A stretch of DNA of 64,000 nucleotides from Sorlinia euscelidii (lineage in GTDB: Bacteria > Pseudomonadota > Alphaproteobacteria > Acetobacterales > Acetobacteraceae), in assembly GCF_036452155.1 (NCBI RefSeq), contig NZ_JAWJZY010000002.1; one strand, 5' to 3'. The first letter of the stretch is position 1, and the number at the start of each line of letters is the position of its first letter. A model generated the notes under the pieces. It ran no database searches, was not told the DNA's origin, and saw only the letters and a list, made by a program, of their open reading frames with translations. The translations under genes were made by a program, and so were the position numbers. Shown here piece by piece: positions 1-9,044 of the stretch.

Positions 1-1
1 G

Positions 2-754
2 CTTGATCCGGGTTATGCACGCAAATTGGGCGTCGACCTTGATAACCTCCTCCTCAGCCAGCCTGATGCAGGTGAGCAGGCATTGGAAATCGCGGATACG
101 CTCGTGCGTTCCGGCGCGGTGGATGTGCTGGTGGTGGATTCTGTTGCGGCCCTCGTCCCGAGGGCGGAGCTTGAAGGCGATATGGGGGATAGTCATGTCG
201 GCCTCCATGCAAGATTAATGAGTCAGGCCCTGCGGAAATTGACGGGCACAGTCTCCCGCTCCAATACAATGGTGATTTTCCTCAACCAGATCCGCATGAA
301 AATCGGCGTCATGTTCGGTAATCCAGAGACGACGACGGGCGGGAATGCACTGAAATTCTACGCGTCCGTGCGGCTGGATATCCGTCGGATCGGTGCGATC
401 AAGGAACGTGACGAGGTGACGGGAAATCAGACACGCGTCAAGGTCGTCAAAAATAAAATGGCGCCGCCTTTCAAGCAGGTCGAATTTGACATCATGTATG
501 GTGAGGGCATCAGCAAAACCGGTGAATTGATTGATCTCGGCGTCAAAGCCAATATCGTTGAGAAGTCGGGTGCCTGGTTCTCTTATGATAGTCAGCGTGT
601 CGGGCAGGGGCGGGAAAATGCCAAGCAATTTCTGCGCGACCATCCTGAGGTTGCGGCGGATATAGAGCGGCGCATCCGGGATCAGGCGGGTGTTGTCTCT
701 GAAGCTATGATGGGCACGCCGGAAGAGGAAACGGAGGCCGTTGAAGGGGAATAA
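2..754 (+). CDS. recA: RecA recombinase, C-terminal part (5' end outside window)
   Basis: This is the 3' part of recA, read from the window edge without a start codon. RecA polymerises on single-stranded DNA, drives strand exchange and stimulates LexA self-cleavage. Visible landmarks are the Walker B strand (VLVVDSVAALVP), the L1 region GDSHVGLHARLMSQALRKL, the DNA-binding loop L2 (FGNPETTTGGNALKFYAS) and the C-terminal domain with GQGRENAKQFL. About 100 N-terminal residues with Walker A lie upstream. The acidic tail (EEETEAVEGE) is normal for RecA. Alignment with E. coli RecA is nearly gap-free by eye. Nothing suggests damage. Confidence 0.97.
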   Translation, partial: LDPGYARKLGVDLDNLLLSQPDAGEQALEIADTLVRSGAVDVLVVDSVAALVPRAELEGDMGDSHVGLHARLMSQALRKLTGTVSRSNTMVIFLNQIRMKIGVMFGNPETTTGGNALKFYASVRLDIRRIGAIKERDEVTGNQTRVKVVKNKMAPPFKQVEFDIMYGEGISKTGELIDLGVKANIVEKSGAWFSYDSQRVGQGRENAKQFLRDHPEVAADIERRIRDQAGVVSEAMMGTPEEETEAVEGE

Positions 755-1025
755 ATTCCCGTCCCTCACAAAGGTCGGCGCTGTTTAACGTGATAAGCGC
801 GCTTTGAGCGCCCGCAATTCTGTCCTCATGCCATGGGGTGTACGCGGCTGTCCTAGGGGCACGTCGTTGTGCGCTGAAATCATTGAGACCATTTTAGTCC
901 CCGCCTTGCGTCATGGCGTGAGAGGTTCAGGCCGGCTCGCCATGTAAGAGAATTATGGTGCATGCCTGTAAGCACCGCCGCGCCTGAATGTTTTATCTCT
1001 GAAACCAAACGAAATAAGGTGAGAT

Positions 1026-1931
1026 ATGACGATGCCGACAAGTCCACGCCTGGCTGCGCTGATCTGCGTCATTTTATGGAGCATGATTGCCGTCGTTGCG
1101 AAGACCGGTCAATCCAGGCTCGATTTTTACCAGTTTCTATTTCTTTCCAACGTCATCTCCCTTTTTGCAGTGGGCGCCGCCTGCCTCGTGGCGGGGCGGC
1201 ACGTTGGTCGTATTTTGCGTCCGGGATGGCGCGGCATTTACCTTCCCGGAATCCTTGGCATATTGGATTGTCTTTTTTACCTGGCCCTTTATCGAGGCTA
1301 TGCGCGCTCAAACGGTGTCATCGTCCTTGTTGCGCAATATAGCTGGCCGCTTATGATCGTCCTTTTATCATCACTTCGGGACGCGCAATGGCCGGGTCGC
1401 GTCAAACTTCTCGGTCTCGCCGTGGGCAGTTTCGCTTTTCTCATTGCGGTGACAAAGGGCCATTTGACGTCACTCAATATTTCGGACCCGATATCCATCC
1501 TGATCGTGCTGGCCGGCGCTTTCTGCTTTGCACTCATGTCGACCCTCAGCAGAAATTTCGTCTCCGACCCATTTATCGGGACATTCTGGCTGTTTTTCGC
1601 GTCAATGATCGGCTCTCTTATCCTCATGATGTCGTGCAGTCAGCTTCCACATCCGGCGGACGTCAGTCTCATTCCCGTCCTTGCAAATGGTGTCTTCATC
1701 AATGGTATCTCTTATATCCTCTGGGTTCTCGCTTGTGCCCGAGGTGATGCCAGCGAGACAGCCGCGCTTATATTCCTCTCCCCGATCTTATCGGCAATTT
1801 GGCTGGTGATGTTTTTCGGGGAGGTTTTTGTGCCCGCCTATGGCGTTGCCCTCATCCTCGTCCTTATTTCGGGATATCTTTGCATGCTGCCGCAGAAGCG
1901 GGTCGGCAGCCCCGCTAAACACCCCTCATGA
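1026..1931 (+). CDS. EamA/DMT-family inner-membrane exporter
   Basis: A 301-residue integral membrane protein with about ten hydrophobic segments in two homologous halves, the layout of drug/metabolite (EamA) transporters such as YddG or RhaT-like permeases. Residues GYARSNGVIVLVAQYSWPL and the mirrored GDASETAALIFLSPIL in the second half are the end-of-repeat motifs typical of the family. The ATG follows AAGGTGAG at a good spacing. It stands alone: recA is upstream on the same strand about 270 bp away, and the next gene is convergent. The substrate cannot be read from the sequence; amino-acid or metabolite efflux is the usual role. Confidence 0.85.
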   Translation: MTMPTSPRLAALICVILWSMIAVVAKTGQSRLDFYQFLFLSNVISLFAVGAACLVAGRHVGRILRPGWRGIYLPGILGILDCLFYLALYRGYARSNGVIVLVAQYSWPLMIVLLSSLRDAQWPGRVKLLGLAVGSFAFLIAVTKGHLTSLNISDPISILIVLAGAFCFALMSTLSRNFVSDPFIGTFWLFFASMIGSLILMMSCSQLPHPADVSLIPVLANGVFINGISYILWVLACARGDASETAALIFLSPILSAIWLVMFFGEVFVPAYGVALILVLISGYLCMLPQKRVGSPAKHPS

Positions 1932-1956
1932 AGAATATGGGAGGGCGAGCGACCAG

Positions 1957-1983
1957 GTCCGGCCCCTCATTCAGGGGCCGGAC
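1957..1983. terminator. Perfect 11-bp hairpin between convergent genes
   Basis: GTCCGGCCCCT pairs perfectly with AGGGGCCGGAC across the 5-base loop CATTC. It lies just after the EamA exporter stop and before the end of the convergent ferritin-like gene. There is no T-run on either side, so it is a terminator-like or bidirectional hairpin rather than a textbook intrinsic terminator. Confidence 0.5.
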
Positions 1984-2043
1984 TGATGGGTGGAGAATCA
2001 TCGAGTGGCGCTGGCAGGGGCGGGGCGCTGGCCGCCGTTCGCT

Positions 2044-3033
2044 TCAGGCCGCGAGGCGCCGCCTACGCATTTTGCGGCTGATTTTATCCCAGACGCGATA
2101 GGCTGTAAGACCCGTACGAACCAGATTGGGCATCGTGGTCGGACGGCGTAAACGATGATCGTAATGCGCGAAACGCCGGTCATTTTCATCCAGACAGAGC
2201 TGCATGAGCGCTGGCAGCTTGATGTCAATATCCGTCATTTCTTTCGCGCCACTGACGGTGAAATTATTGTCTTGGGTATATTCGTTGCCGTCCTGGTCCA
2301 CCGATTTGGCGAGGTCCATGCGTTCATAGGCCAGAAAAGCCCAGACACCCACCACGCGCGCTTCAAACCAGGGGCGTTTCCACCAGGGCATGACGGCGCG
2401 ATGCCAGGCCAGCCAGTTCGCAAATAAGAGGATATGCCGACATTCCTCCTGCATCACCGGTTCAAATGTCTCAACCAGCTCCATCGGGAAAAGTCCGGCC
2501 TGTTCCGCCAGGGCAAAGAGTCCGAAAGCGAAGAAACTATCGACACATTCGGAGAAGCCCGTCACCAGATAGGCCCACTCCGTATCTTTGGGGGTGATGT
2601 ACGGTGGCTCCGGCGCCATTTTAATGTCATATGCCGCGACGAGGTTCGACAGCACCTCCTTATGGCGATTTTCCTCCCACGCATTGCGTGAGAGCGCATC
2701 TTTCATATCTGGGTCATCAATCATATCGGCATAAGCCGCCATGCGCAGCCGCGCTTTCCCCTCTGTCTGGACGGCAATATCCCAGATCGGAAGGGACGTG
2801 ATGCGTTTCAACGTCACGGGGTCAAGCTCGGGCCATTTGATGACGGAGGGCTTGTACGGATTGAACGTTTCGCGGAACATGTCCGCCACTGCCTTTTTAT
2901 GCACTGCCGTGCCGGGTTTGAGAGGGCCCTGCACAGGGCTGCTCCAGTGCCGCGCTTCGTAATCCGCTTTGGCGAGCGTCTTCTCCGTTGGTGCATCCGG
3001 CAGGTGTGAATAAATTTCTTCAAGCTTACTCAT
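2044..3033 (-). CDS. Ferritin-like (di-iron) domain protein of unknown role
   Basis: A 329-residue soluble protein. Two carboxylate-His motifs, EENRH near residue 120 and EECRH near residue 195, about 75 residues apart within helical sequence, fit a ferritin-like four-helix bundle with a di-iron site. No signal peptide is visible. The substrate cannot be read; oxidase, hydroxylase or iron handling are all possible. It ends convergently with the EamA exporter, with the hairpin at 1957-1983 between them, and lies 20 bp downstream of the ClpP-like gene on the same strand, so the two may be co-transcribed. Confidence 0.7.
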   Translation of the reverse strand: MSKLEEIYSHLPDAPTEKTLAKADYEARHWSSPVQGPLKPGTAVHKKAVADMFRETFNPYKPSVIKWPELDPVTLKRITSLPIWDIAVQTEGKARLRMAAYADMIDDPDMKDALSRNAWEENRHKEVLSNLVAAYDIKMAPEPPYITPKDTEWAYLVTGFSECVDSFFAFGLFALAEQAGLFPMELVETFEPVMQEECRHILLFANWLAWHRAVMPWWKRPWFEARVVGVWAFLAYERMDLAKSVDQDGNEYTQDNNFTVSGAKEMTDIDIKLPALMQLCLDENDRRFAHYDHRLRRPTTMPNLVRTGLTAYRVWDKISRKMRRRRLAA

Positions 3034-3053
3034 AGAGTGACTTCCCCATCAAA

Positions 3054-3797
3054 TCAGCGCGAGAGCTCTGACATCTGAGAGATGACGCGCGTTACGAGCC
3101 CGTAGGAGATCGCCTCTTCAGCTGAAAGCCAGTGATTGCGATCCGTATCCTTGAGGATTTTTTTGTATTCCTGCCCGGTGACCTTGGCGAAAAGGTGATT
3201 CAGCCTCTCGCGCATTTTTAAAATTTCCTTCGCCTCAATGTCGATATCCGAGGCCGGTCCCCGCACCCCGCCCGCGGGCTGATGCAGTAGAAAGCGCGTA
3301 TTCGGAAAGCAGAAGCGGCGGTTACGATGCCCGGCAGCAAATATCAGGGCGCCGGCGGACGCGACCCAACCCGTGCCGATCATATTGATGGGGGCCTTTT
3401 CATCCACAAATTTGATGACGTCATGGATCGTGTCACCGCTCTCCACATGGCCTCCGGGTGAATTGACGTAAACATCAATGGGTTTTCCGGACTCGCCTGC
3501 CAGAGCGAGAAGGCGCGCCGTGGTTTCCCGCGCAATCTTATCGTCGATCCCGCCGAAAATAAGAACCGTACGCTGCTCAAACAGTTTGTTCTCAACATTG
3601 CTCGCGCCCGGGGCGGGGGCGGGTTCCGAATTGCCGCTATCTGGTGCGGCGGGCTCTGGATCAGCCGAACGGATGGAGGTGGAGGAGGCGCCCTTGAGTC
3701 GCGCGACATTAAACTGTGAAGGGAAGTCGGATTTTGACTGCATACGCACTGGTCCTATCTCACGGTCGGCGGTTAAGCCCGCCATTGTGCCTTCCAT
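3054..3797 (-). CDS. ClpP-family serine protease paralogue
   Basis: A ClpP/crotonase-fold protease of up to 247 residues. The catalytic triad appears intact: Ser147 in VASAG, His172 in LLHQPAGG and Asp217 in ILKDTDR. The oxyanion loop NSPGGHV (residues 112-118) is present. Unlike housekeeping ClpP (about 195-210 residues) it has a 65-70 residue Pro/Ala/Ser-rich N-terminal extension. A second ATG twelve bases downstream (MAGLTADREIG) has GGAAGG just before it and may be the real start. No Clp ATPase lies beside it, so this is probably a second, variant ClpP. It sits 20 bp upstream of the ferritin-like gene. Confidence 0.8.
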   Translation of the reverse strand: MEGTMAGLTADREIGPVRMQSKSDFPSQFNVARLKGASSTSIRSADPEPAAPDSGNSEPAPAPGASNVENKLFEQRTVLIFGGIDDKIARETTARLLALAGESGKPIDVYVNSPGGHVESGDTIHDVIKFVDEKAPINMIGTGWVASAGALIFAAGHRNRRFCFPNTRFLLHQPAGGVRGPASDIDIEAKEILKMRERLNHLFAKVTGQEYKKILKDTDRNHWLSAEEAISYGLVTRVISQMSELSR

Positions 3798-4046
3798 GCG
3801 CGCAGCTCACAAGCCCAATCTGGTTTGAGCACCCCCGTTGAAGTTCTCATGACGCCTTTTAAGCGGATAAGTGCCCCCTCCCAGAATCGTTATCCAGAGG
3901 TTAACGGTCATTTTTGCGGGAATTACAAGCACTTTCAACATAGTTTTAAGAAAACCCGATATAAAGACTATATTAATATTGTTGAAATAATATAATTACG
4001 CTCTCTAAGCCTAATACGATTCGGTAATAATAATAGGAGGAAGTAT

Positions 4047-5063
4047 ATGGCCGTTCCAAAGTCGGGGACCTACACGTTTAGTATCTACGCTCTTCAGGAT
4101 GGTCATCTGGTAAGTTCCGATAGTGGCGGCGTAAGCCTTCGGTATCGAATCGATGAAGACACCAATTACAGTTGGAAAAACATTTCAGTTACTTTTAAGG
4201 ATAACGTTCTGTATTTTGTGGATGATCGAGGCGTTACTCACGCGATTTCTTACGAACCTGACAAACTTTTCGGGCAGGTTGATTACACCCATGACTCCGT
4301 CATTCTGGAGTCAACAAACAGCCCTTTTCGTCACTTCATCCTCTCCGCAGAGCCTTTAGACGCGCTGCCACCGTCCCAGATTGTCGATTACGACATGAAC
4401 AGCCACGCATTCACGATCGGGCCACGTTCATACACTGATCATTATTCAACTGAGGACGCTTTCAGTTCCATCGTCTGTTTCCTGAAAAACGCGCGTATCG
4501 CCGTGCCGGGCGGGTTTAAGCTTGTCCAGCATATCCGTCCTGGAGATTGGGTGACAGTCGCGCATAACGGGTCGCGCAATGCAGATCGCGTCATCTGGGC
4601 AGGGCGGGCCCGGTGTCACGTTCGTACCTCCCTACCGGACGATTTTTCCGGCGCGCCTGTCCGCATCCGCGCCCATGCGTTCGGCCCGGATGAACCGACT
4701 CATGATCTTCTGGTGACGGCAGATCACTGCATCTTCTGTGATGGTGCCTTGATCCCCGCGAGAATGCTGGTCAATGGAATCACGATCTCCTATGAAAAGG
4801 CCCTTCGCGCTTACACATATTACCATATTGAGACAGAGGAGCACGCCATTATCGAGGCGAACGGCCTGCTGACGGAGAGCTACCTCGATACCGGCAATCG
4901 CGCGGCTTTCCGAAACGCTGAGACTGAAACCGCCCAGCATGCGCCGGTCAAATACTGGCACAGCGCATCGGCCGCGCCGCTTGTCGTCGCACGCAACGTT
5001 GTCGAACCCCTTTATTACAAGCTGCAACAGAGGGGATTACAGATGTCCCTCTCGCATCCGTAA
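4047..5063 (+). CDS. Hint (Hedgehog/intein-type) domain protein
   Basis: A 338-residue protein. The C-terminal half, from about residue 145, is a Hint_2-type autoprocessing domain: it opens with CFLKNARIAVPGGFKLVQ, has the block VQHIRPGDWVTV, the strand HDLLVTADHCIF (the His of the TxxH-like motif) and the YYHIETEEHAIIEANGLLTES block. The first 140 residues are beta-rich and unrecognised. Such proteins are common in Acetobacteraceae and often lie at the C-terminus of surface adhesins; here the domain is on a short protein without an obvious signal peptide. The ATG follows AGGAGGAAG. It is preceded by about 250 bp of AT-rich non-coding DNA. Confidence 0.8.
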   Translation: MAVPKSGTYTFSIYALQDGHLVSSDSGGVSLRYRIDEDTNYSWKNISVTFKDNVLYFVDDRGVTHAISYEPDKLFGQVDYTHDSVILESTNSPFRHFILSAEPLDALPPSQIVDYDMNSHAFTIGPRSYTDHYSTEDAFSSIVCFLKNARIAVPGGFKLVQHIRPGDWVTVAHNGSRNADRVIWAGRARCHVRTSLPDDFSGAPVRIRAHAFGPDEPTHDLLVTADHCIFCDGALIPARMLVNGITISYEKALRAYTYYHIETEEHAIIEANGLLTESYLDTGNRAAFRNAETETAQHAPVKYWHSASAAPLVVARNVVEPLYYKLQQRGLQMSLSHP

Positions 5064-5228
5064 GGAAGCGGTTTCCCCTGGCGCTGTCGGGAGAGGGATG
5101 GCGTCACGACGCGCGCGCGGTGCAGTCAATATTTGCTCACCGCGCGCTTCATGCGTATCATGCCCGATGTGGTGCGCCTGCTGAGTGGCCACGCGCTTGG
5201 TTTGGCCGGAAAGGGGCGTGATGTGCGC

Positions 5229-6140
5229 ATGTCAGAAGCCATGATGAGGCTCCGTTTCTGCCTGGTGCTGGGAATGACCGCGCTGTCAGCCTGCGGGCAG
5301 AAAGACGCTGTCGAAAATTTTTCCGACCTGACGCATGATTTGCAGGGCGGGGTGATCGCCGGCCCCTTATTGCCGCCCCCCGGCTTTGACAAACCTTATC
5401 CGAAAGTCGGACGTGTGCCGCGCCACACTGTCACCTTCCCGAGCACCGAAGCCCGGAAAACATTGTCGGGAAAATTGATCGAACAGCGGAATGACGCGCA
5501 ATATCTGGCTGTGCGCGACGGGTCACTCGTGCTGGACCCGATCCCTCCCTCACCGTCAGCATCGCAAAACGTCAAACGGCAATCGGGTCATCCGGATAAT
5601 TCGGGGCAGGTGGCGTCATCGACCATGCCAGTTGCTTCGCCGGAGGCACCTCACTCTGCGCAATTGCAGGATGCGATGGATGATGATCTGCCGCAAGTGA
5701 CGCGTTTCGCGCCGCCACCCATGACGGCTGGTGAAACGCCAGCAATCCCCGATGCGCCGCCGCCACCGCCCGTTTTTGCGGGGTTTGCCATTCCTGATAC
5801 AAAACTTGTCATTCCACCCCTTCCGCAATCTTTCCGCGCGGACCCGCCCGGGGGTCTTGTCCAGTTTCAGGCGACATCGGACGTTCTGGATATGGAAGGG
5901 CAGAAATCCATTAATCGCCTGAAAGGGCAGCATCGTGCGGGCCAGGTTATGCGCATCACCGGCCATGGCGACGCGGTCTCCTTTAGTTTGTCGGATCAGA
6001 TGGCCGCAATGCATCTTGCCATTCTGCGCGCAAAACGGGTTGGAGCGGCTTTCATGCAACTGGGCATTCCGGCGCGGGAGATTAGGCTTGCGGCAACGCC
6101 GCTCGGCCATGGCGCGCGTGTCGTTCAGGCCGGAGGGTGA
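5229..6140 (+). CDS. Lipoprotein with C-terminal OmpA-like domain
   Basis: The N-terminus MMRLRFCLVLGMTALSACGQ is a lipoprotein signal with lipobox LSAC, so the mature protein should be lipid-anchored at Cys. An open frame begins at 5133, but the start near 5229 (MSEAMM) or 5241 (MMRL) puts the signal at the N-terminus. The middle is Pro/Ala-rich linker (APPPMTAGETPAIP, DAPPPPPVFAG). The last 100 residues (FQATSDVLDMEGQKSINRL, ITGHGDAVSFSLSDQMA, LRAKRVGAAFMQLGI) match the OmpA/MotB peptidoglycan-binding fold in layout. Likely an envelope-tethering lipoprotein; the function is otherwise unknown. Confidence 0.7.
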   Translation: MSEAMMRLRFCLVLGMTALSACGQKDAVENFSDLTHDLQGGVIAGPLLPPPGFDKPYPKVGRVPRHTVTFPSTEARKTLSGKLIEQRNDAQYLAVRDGSLVLDPIPPSPSASQNVKRQSGHPDNSGQVASSTMPVASPEAPHSAQLQDAMDDDLPQVTRFAPPPMTAGETPAIPDAPPPPPVFAGFAIPDTKLVIPPLPQSFRADPPGGLVQFQATSDVLDMEGQKSINRLKGQHRAGQVMRITGHGDAVSFSLSDQMAAMHLAILRAKRVGAAFMQLGIPAREIRLAATPLGHGARVVQAGG

Positions 6141-6248
6141 GCGCCTACCGCCCACGCGACTTATCCTCCCCATGACAAACGCCCATCAAGACCCCGCGAT
6201 CAAGGGCAAGCCTATCGCGTTTTAGCTGAGTATAGAGAACAGAGCGTT

Positions 6249-7439
6249 ATGACCGAAGAATTCCACCGTATCCGCCGCCTGCCTCCTTATGTTTTTGCGG
6301 AGGTCAATAAGGCGAAAGCTGCCGCACGGGCCCGTGGGGAGGATATCATTGATCTGGGCATGGGCAATCCAGACAGCCCGACGCCACCCCACATCGTCAA
6401 GAAACTCGTTGAAACAGTGCAGGACCCGCGCACCCATCGTTATTCTGTCAGTCGCGGCATACCGGGTCTGCGGCGGGCGCTTGCTTCCTATTATCAGCGC
6501 CGGTTTGATGTCGCACTCGATCCGGAGGAAGAGGTCATTGCGACATTGGGCTCAAAAGAGGGTCTCGCTAATCTCGCTTCTGCCATCACCTCGCCCGGCG
6601 ACACGATTCTGGTGCCGAACCCGTCCTACCCGATCCACCAATTCGGCTTCATGATCGCCGGGGCCTCTGTGCGGGCCATCCCCGCAACACCGGATGACGA
6701 TATGCTGCGCGCGCTGGAGCGCGCCGTGCGGCATTCAATACCTAAACCGACAGCCCTGATCGTCAATTTCCCATCCAATCCGACAGCCTATGTTGCGAGC
6801 CTGGATTTTTATAAAGAACTTGTCGCCTTCGCCCGGCGGGAGGAAATCTGGATCATGTCCGATCTGGCTTATTGCGAAATCTATTTTGGTGATACGCCGC
6901 CACCATCCATTTTGCAGGTTCCTGGCGCGAAGGATATCGCGGTTGAATTCACCTCCCTCTCTAAAACATACGCCATGGCCGGGTGGCGAATGGGATTCGC
7001 TGCGGGAAATCGCCGCCTGATCCACGCCCTGACGCGGATTAAATCCTACCTTGATTACGGCGCCTTCACGCCAATTCAGGTTGCGGCCGTCAGTGCCCTC
7101 ACAGGTCCGCAGGATTGCGTCAGCGACATGCGCGCTATGTATAAGGAGCGTCGGGACGTGCTCATCAGGGGCCTGACGGCAGCGGGTTGGGATGTCCCGC
7201 CACCGGAAGGCTCAATGTTTGCCTGGGCGCCCATCCCGCCTCAATTTGCGCATCTCGGCAGCGTGGCTTTCAGCAAGATGTTGCTGAGTGAAGCCGGGGT
7301 CGCGGTCGCGCCAGGGCTGGGCTTCGGGGAATATGGCGACGGGTTTGTGCGGATCGGCCTGGTCGAAAACACACAACGCCTCCGCCAGGCCACCCGTGCC
7401 ATCAAGGCATTTCTACACAAGCACCAGGCGGAAACTTAA
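6249..7439 (+). CDS. alaC: Class I PLP aminotransferase, AlaC / LL-DAP aminotransferase-like
   Basis: A 396-residue fold-type I aminotransferase. Features: the Gly-rich N-terminal block DLGMGNPDSPTP, the substrate/PLP contacts NFPSNPT and SDLAYCEIYFG, and the PLP lysine in SLSKTYAMAGWRMGF near residue 239, then the C-terminal Arg in GFVRIGLVEN. The pattern fits the AlaC/YfdZ branch (glutamate-pyruvate transaminase) related to LL-diaminopimelate aminotransferases. It stands just before homoserine dehydrogenase on the same strand, consistent with an amino-acid biosynthesis operon. The exact substrate (alanine, diaminopimelate or methionine/aspartate family) cannot be settled from sequence. Confidence 0.85.
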   Translation: MTEEFHRIRRLPPYVFAEVNKAKAAARARGEDIIDLGMGNPDSPTPPHIVKKLVETVQDPRTHRYSVSRGIPGLRRALASYYQRRFDVALDPEEEVIATLGSKEGLANLASAITSPGDTILVPNPSYPIHQFGFMIAGASVRAIPATPDDDMLRALERAVRHSIPKPTALIVNFPSNPTAYVASLDFYKELVAFARREEIWIMSDLAYCEIYFGDTPPPSILQVPGAKDIAVEFTSLSKTYAMAGWRMGFAAGNRRLIHALTRIKSYLDYGAFTPIQVAAVSALTGPQDCVSDMRAMYKERRDVLIRGLTAAGWDVPPPEGSMFAWAPIPPQFAHLGSVAFSKMLLSEAGVAVAPGLGFGEYGDGFVRIGLVENTQRLRQATRAIKAFLHKHQAET

Positions 7440-7511
7440 CCGTCAGGGCTACCCGTCCGCAGCGCAGGCTCTATTCCCCCGATGCCATTCGCAGCGTCGC
7501 GGAGTTGATGC

Positions 7512-8945
7512 GTGCTGGTGACAGGCGTATGTCAGGTGCTGGTCAATCACCGTGGACGCACCGCGCACATGCTGGACGTCCCTTCATTGTCAGGTAAGAG
7601 AGCCAAGAGCGTGTCAAACGGGAAAAAGGAACTGCGTCTGGCCATCGCCGGGTTGGGAACTGTCGGTGCCGGAGTCGTGTCGCTTCTGCAGGAAAATGCG
7701 GATCTGCTTGCGGCGCGGGCCGGGAGGGCCATCAGGATCGTCGCCGTATCCGCGCGGGATCGTAAACGCGATCGCGGGGTGAAGCTGGAGGGGTTCACAT
7801 GGTATGACGACCCCGTCTCCCTTGCGACCGCCCCCGGTATTGATGTGGTGCTGGAGTTGATTGGTGGCGCTGAGGGCGCAGCACGCGCCCTCGTCGAGGC
7901 CAGCCTCACGCAGGGGCGGGATGTCGTCACCGCCAATAAAGCGTTGATTGCAATACATGGCGCCCACTTGTCCCGCCTCGCGGCGACACATGGTGCGGCA
8001 CTCTTATTCGAAGCGTCGGTCGCGGGCGGTATCCCGGCGATCAAGCTTGTCCGGGAAGGGCTTGCTGCGGACCAGATGGAGGAAATCGGCGGAATTCTTA
8101 ACGGAACATGTAACTACATCTTGACAAAGATGGGTGATTCGGGTGAGGACTTCTCCGAAGTTCTCGCATCGGCTCAGAAGCTTGGCTATGCGGAGGCTGA
8201 CCCTTCAACGGATGTTGACGGATGGGATGCGGCGCACAAGCTCGCCATACTCGCGGGTCTCGCCTTCGGCCAACCTGTCAGTTTCTCCAGCATCCGGGTG
8301 GAAGGGATACGCCACGTCGCATCCTACGATCATCAGTTCGCCCGGGAGATGGGGTATCGCATCAAACTGCTGGGCATGGCGCGCCGCCTCGATAAGTCGG
8401 GTGCCATAGAAGCCTGGATGCGGCCTTGCATGGTGCCGCGCCACGCGCCTATCGCCAACGTCAATGGCGTCTTCAACGCGGTCAGGACGCAAGGGCGCTT
8501 TAGCGGGCCCATGTTGATTGAGGGCCGTGGCGCGGGTGCCGGCCCGACCGCCAGCGCTGTCATGGCCGATGTGATGGATCTTGCACGCGGGACGGCCCTG
8601 CCTGTCTGGGGGACCGCGCCGCAGCCGGAGCGCGCCTGCGCCCCGATTTCCGCCTTGAGCGGTGCTTATTACCTTCGTCTGCTCGTGCGGGACAAGCCGG
8701 GCGTGATGGCCGGTATCGCCTCCGCCCTGCGGGATGAACATGTCTCCATGCGGGCCATGTCGCAACATAGTTTCGTGACGCATGACAATGATGCACCCTT
8801 GAGCGCCAGCGCGCCTGAGCCGGTGGCGCCATTGGCCATCATCACGCACCAGACAAAAGAAAGCGCGATGAAAAACGTCGTCGCGCGCCTGTCCGATATG
8901 CATGAGGTCTTGAATGACCCTGTGCTGATGAAAATTGAAAGCTGA
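7512..8945 (+). CDS. hom: Homoserine dehydrogenase
   Basis: It reduces aspartate semialdehyde to homoserine with NAD(P)H on the way to threonine and methionine. The Rossmann loop GLGTVGAGVV, the VTANKALIA strand, the GGIPAIKLVREGL and NGTCNYILTKM blocks and the catalytic-region KLGYAEADPSTDVDGWDAAHK are all present, followed by a C-terminal ACT domain (LRLLVRDKPGVMAGIASAL) that is likely to sense threonine. Length is usual for Hom with ACT. The start is uncertain: GTG 7512 has GGAG seven bases upstream, but conserved sequence starts only near 7620, so an internal start is possible. Confidence 0.93.
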   Translation: MLVTGVCQVLVNHRGRTAHMLDVPSLSGKRAKSVSNGKKELRLAIAGLGTVGAGVVSLLQENADLLAARAGRAIRIVAVSARDRKRDRGVKLEGFTWYDDPVSLATAPGIDVVLELIGGAEGAARALVEASLTQGRDVVTANKALIAIHGAHLSRLAATHGAALLFEASVAGGIPAIKLVREGLAADQMEEIGGILNGTCNYILTKMGDSGEDFSEVLASAQKLGYAEADPSTDVDGWDAAHKLAILAGLAFGQPVSFSSIRVEGIRHVASYDHQFAREMGYRIKLLGMARRLDKSGAIEAWMRPCMVPRHAPIANVNGVFNAVRTQGRFSGPMLIEGRGAGAGPTASAVMADVMDLARGTALPVWGTAPQPERACAPISALSGAYYLRLLVRDKPGVMAGIASALRDEHVSMRAMSQHSFVTHDNDAPLSASAPEPVAPLAIITHQTKESAMKNVVARLSDMHEVLNDPVLMKIES

Positions 8946-9044
8946 AGATATGCCGAAGCCGTGAACAGTCAATTGCTTGAAATCACATGATTATTGTGTC
9001 TAAAACGCATGTTGACATGGCCCGGCTTAATGGAAAGGTCCAAA

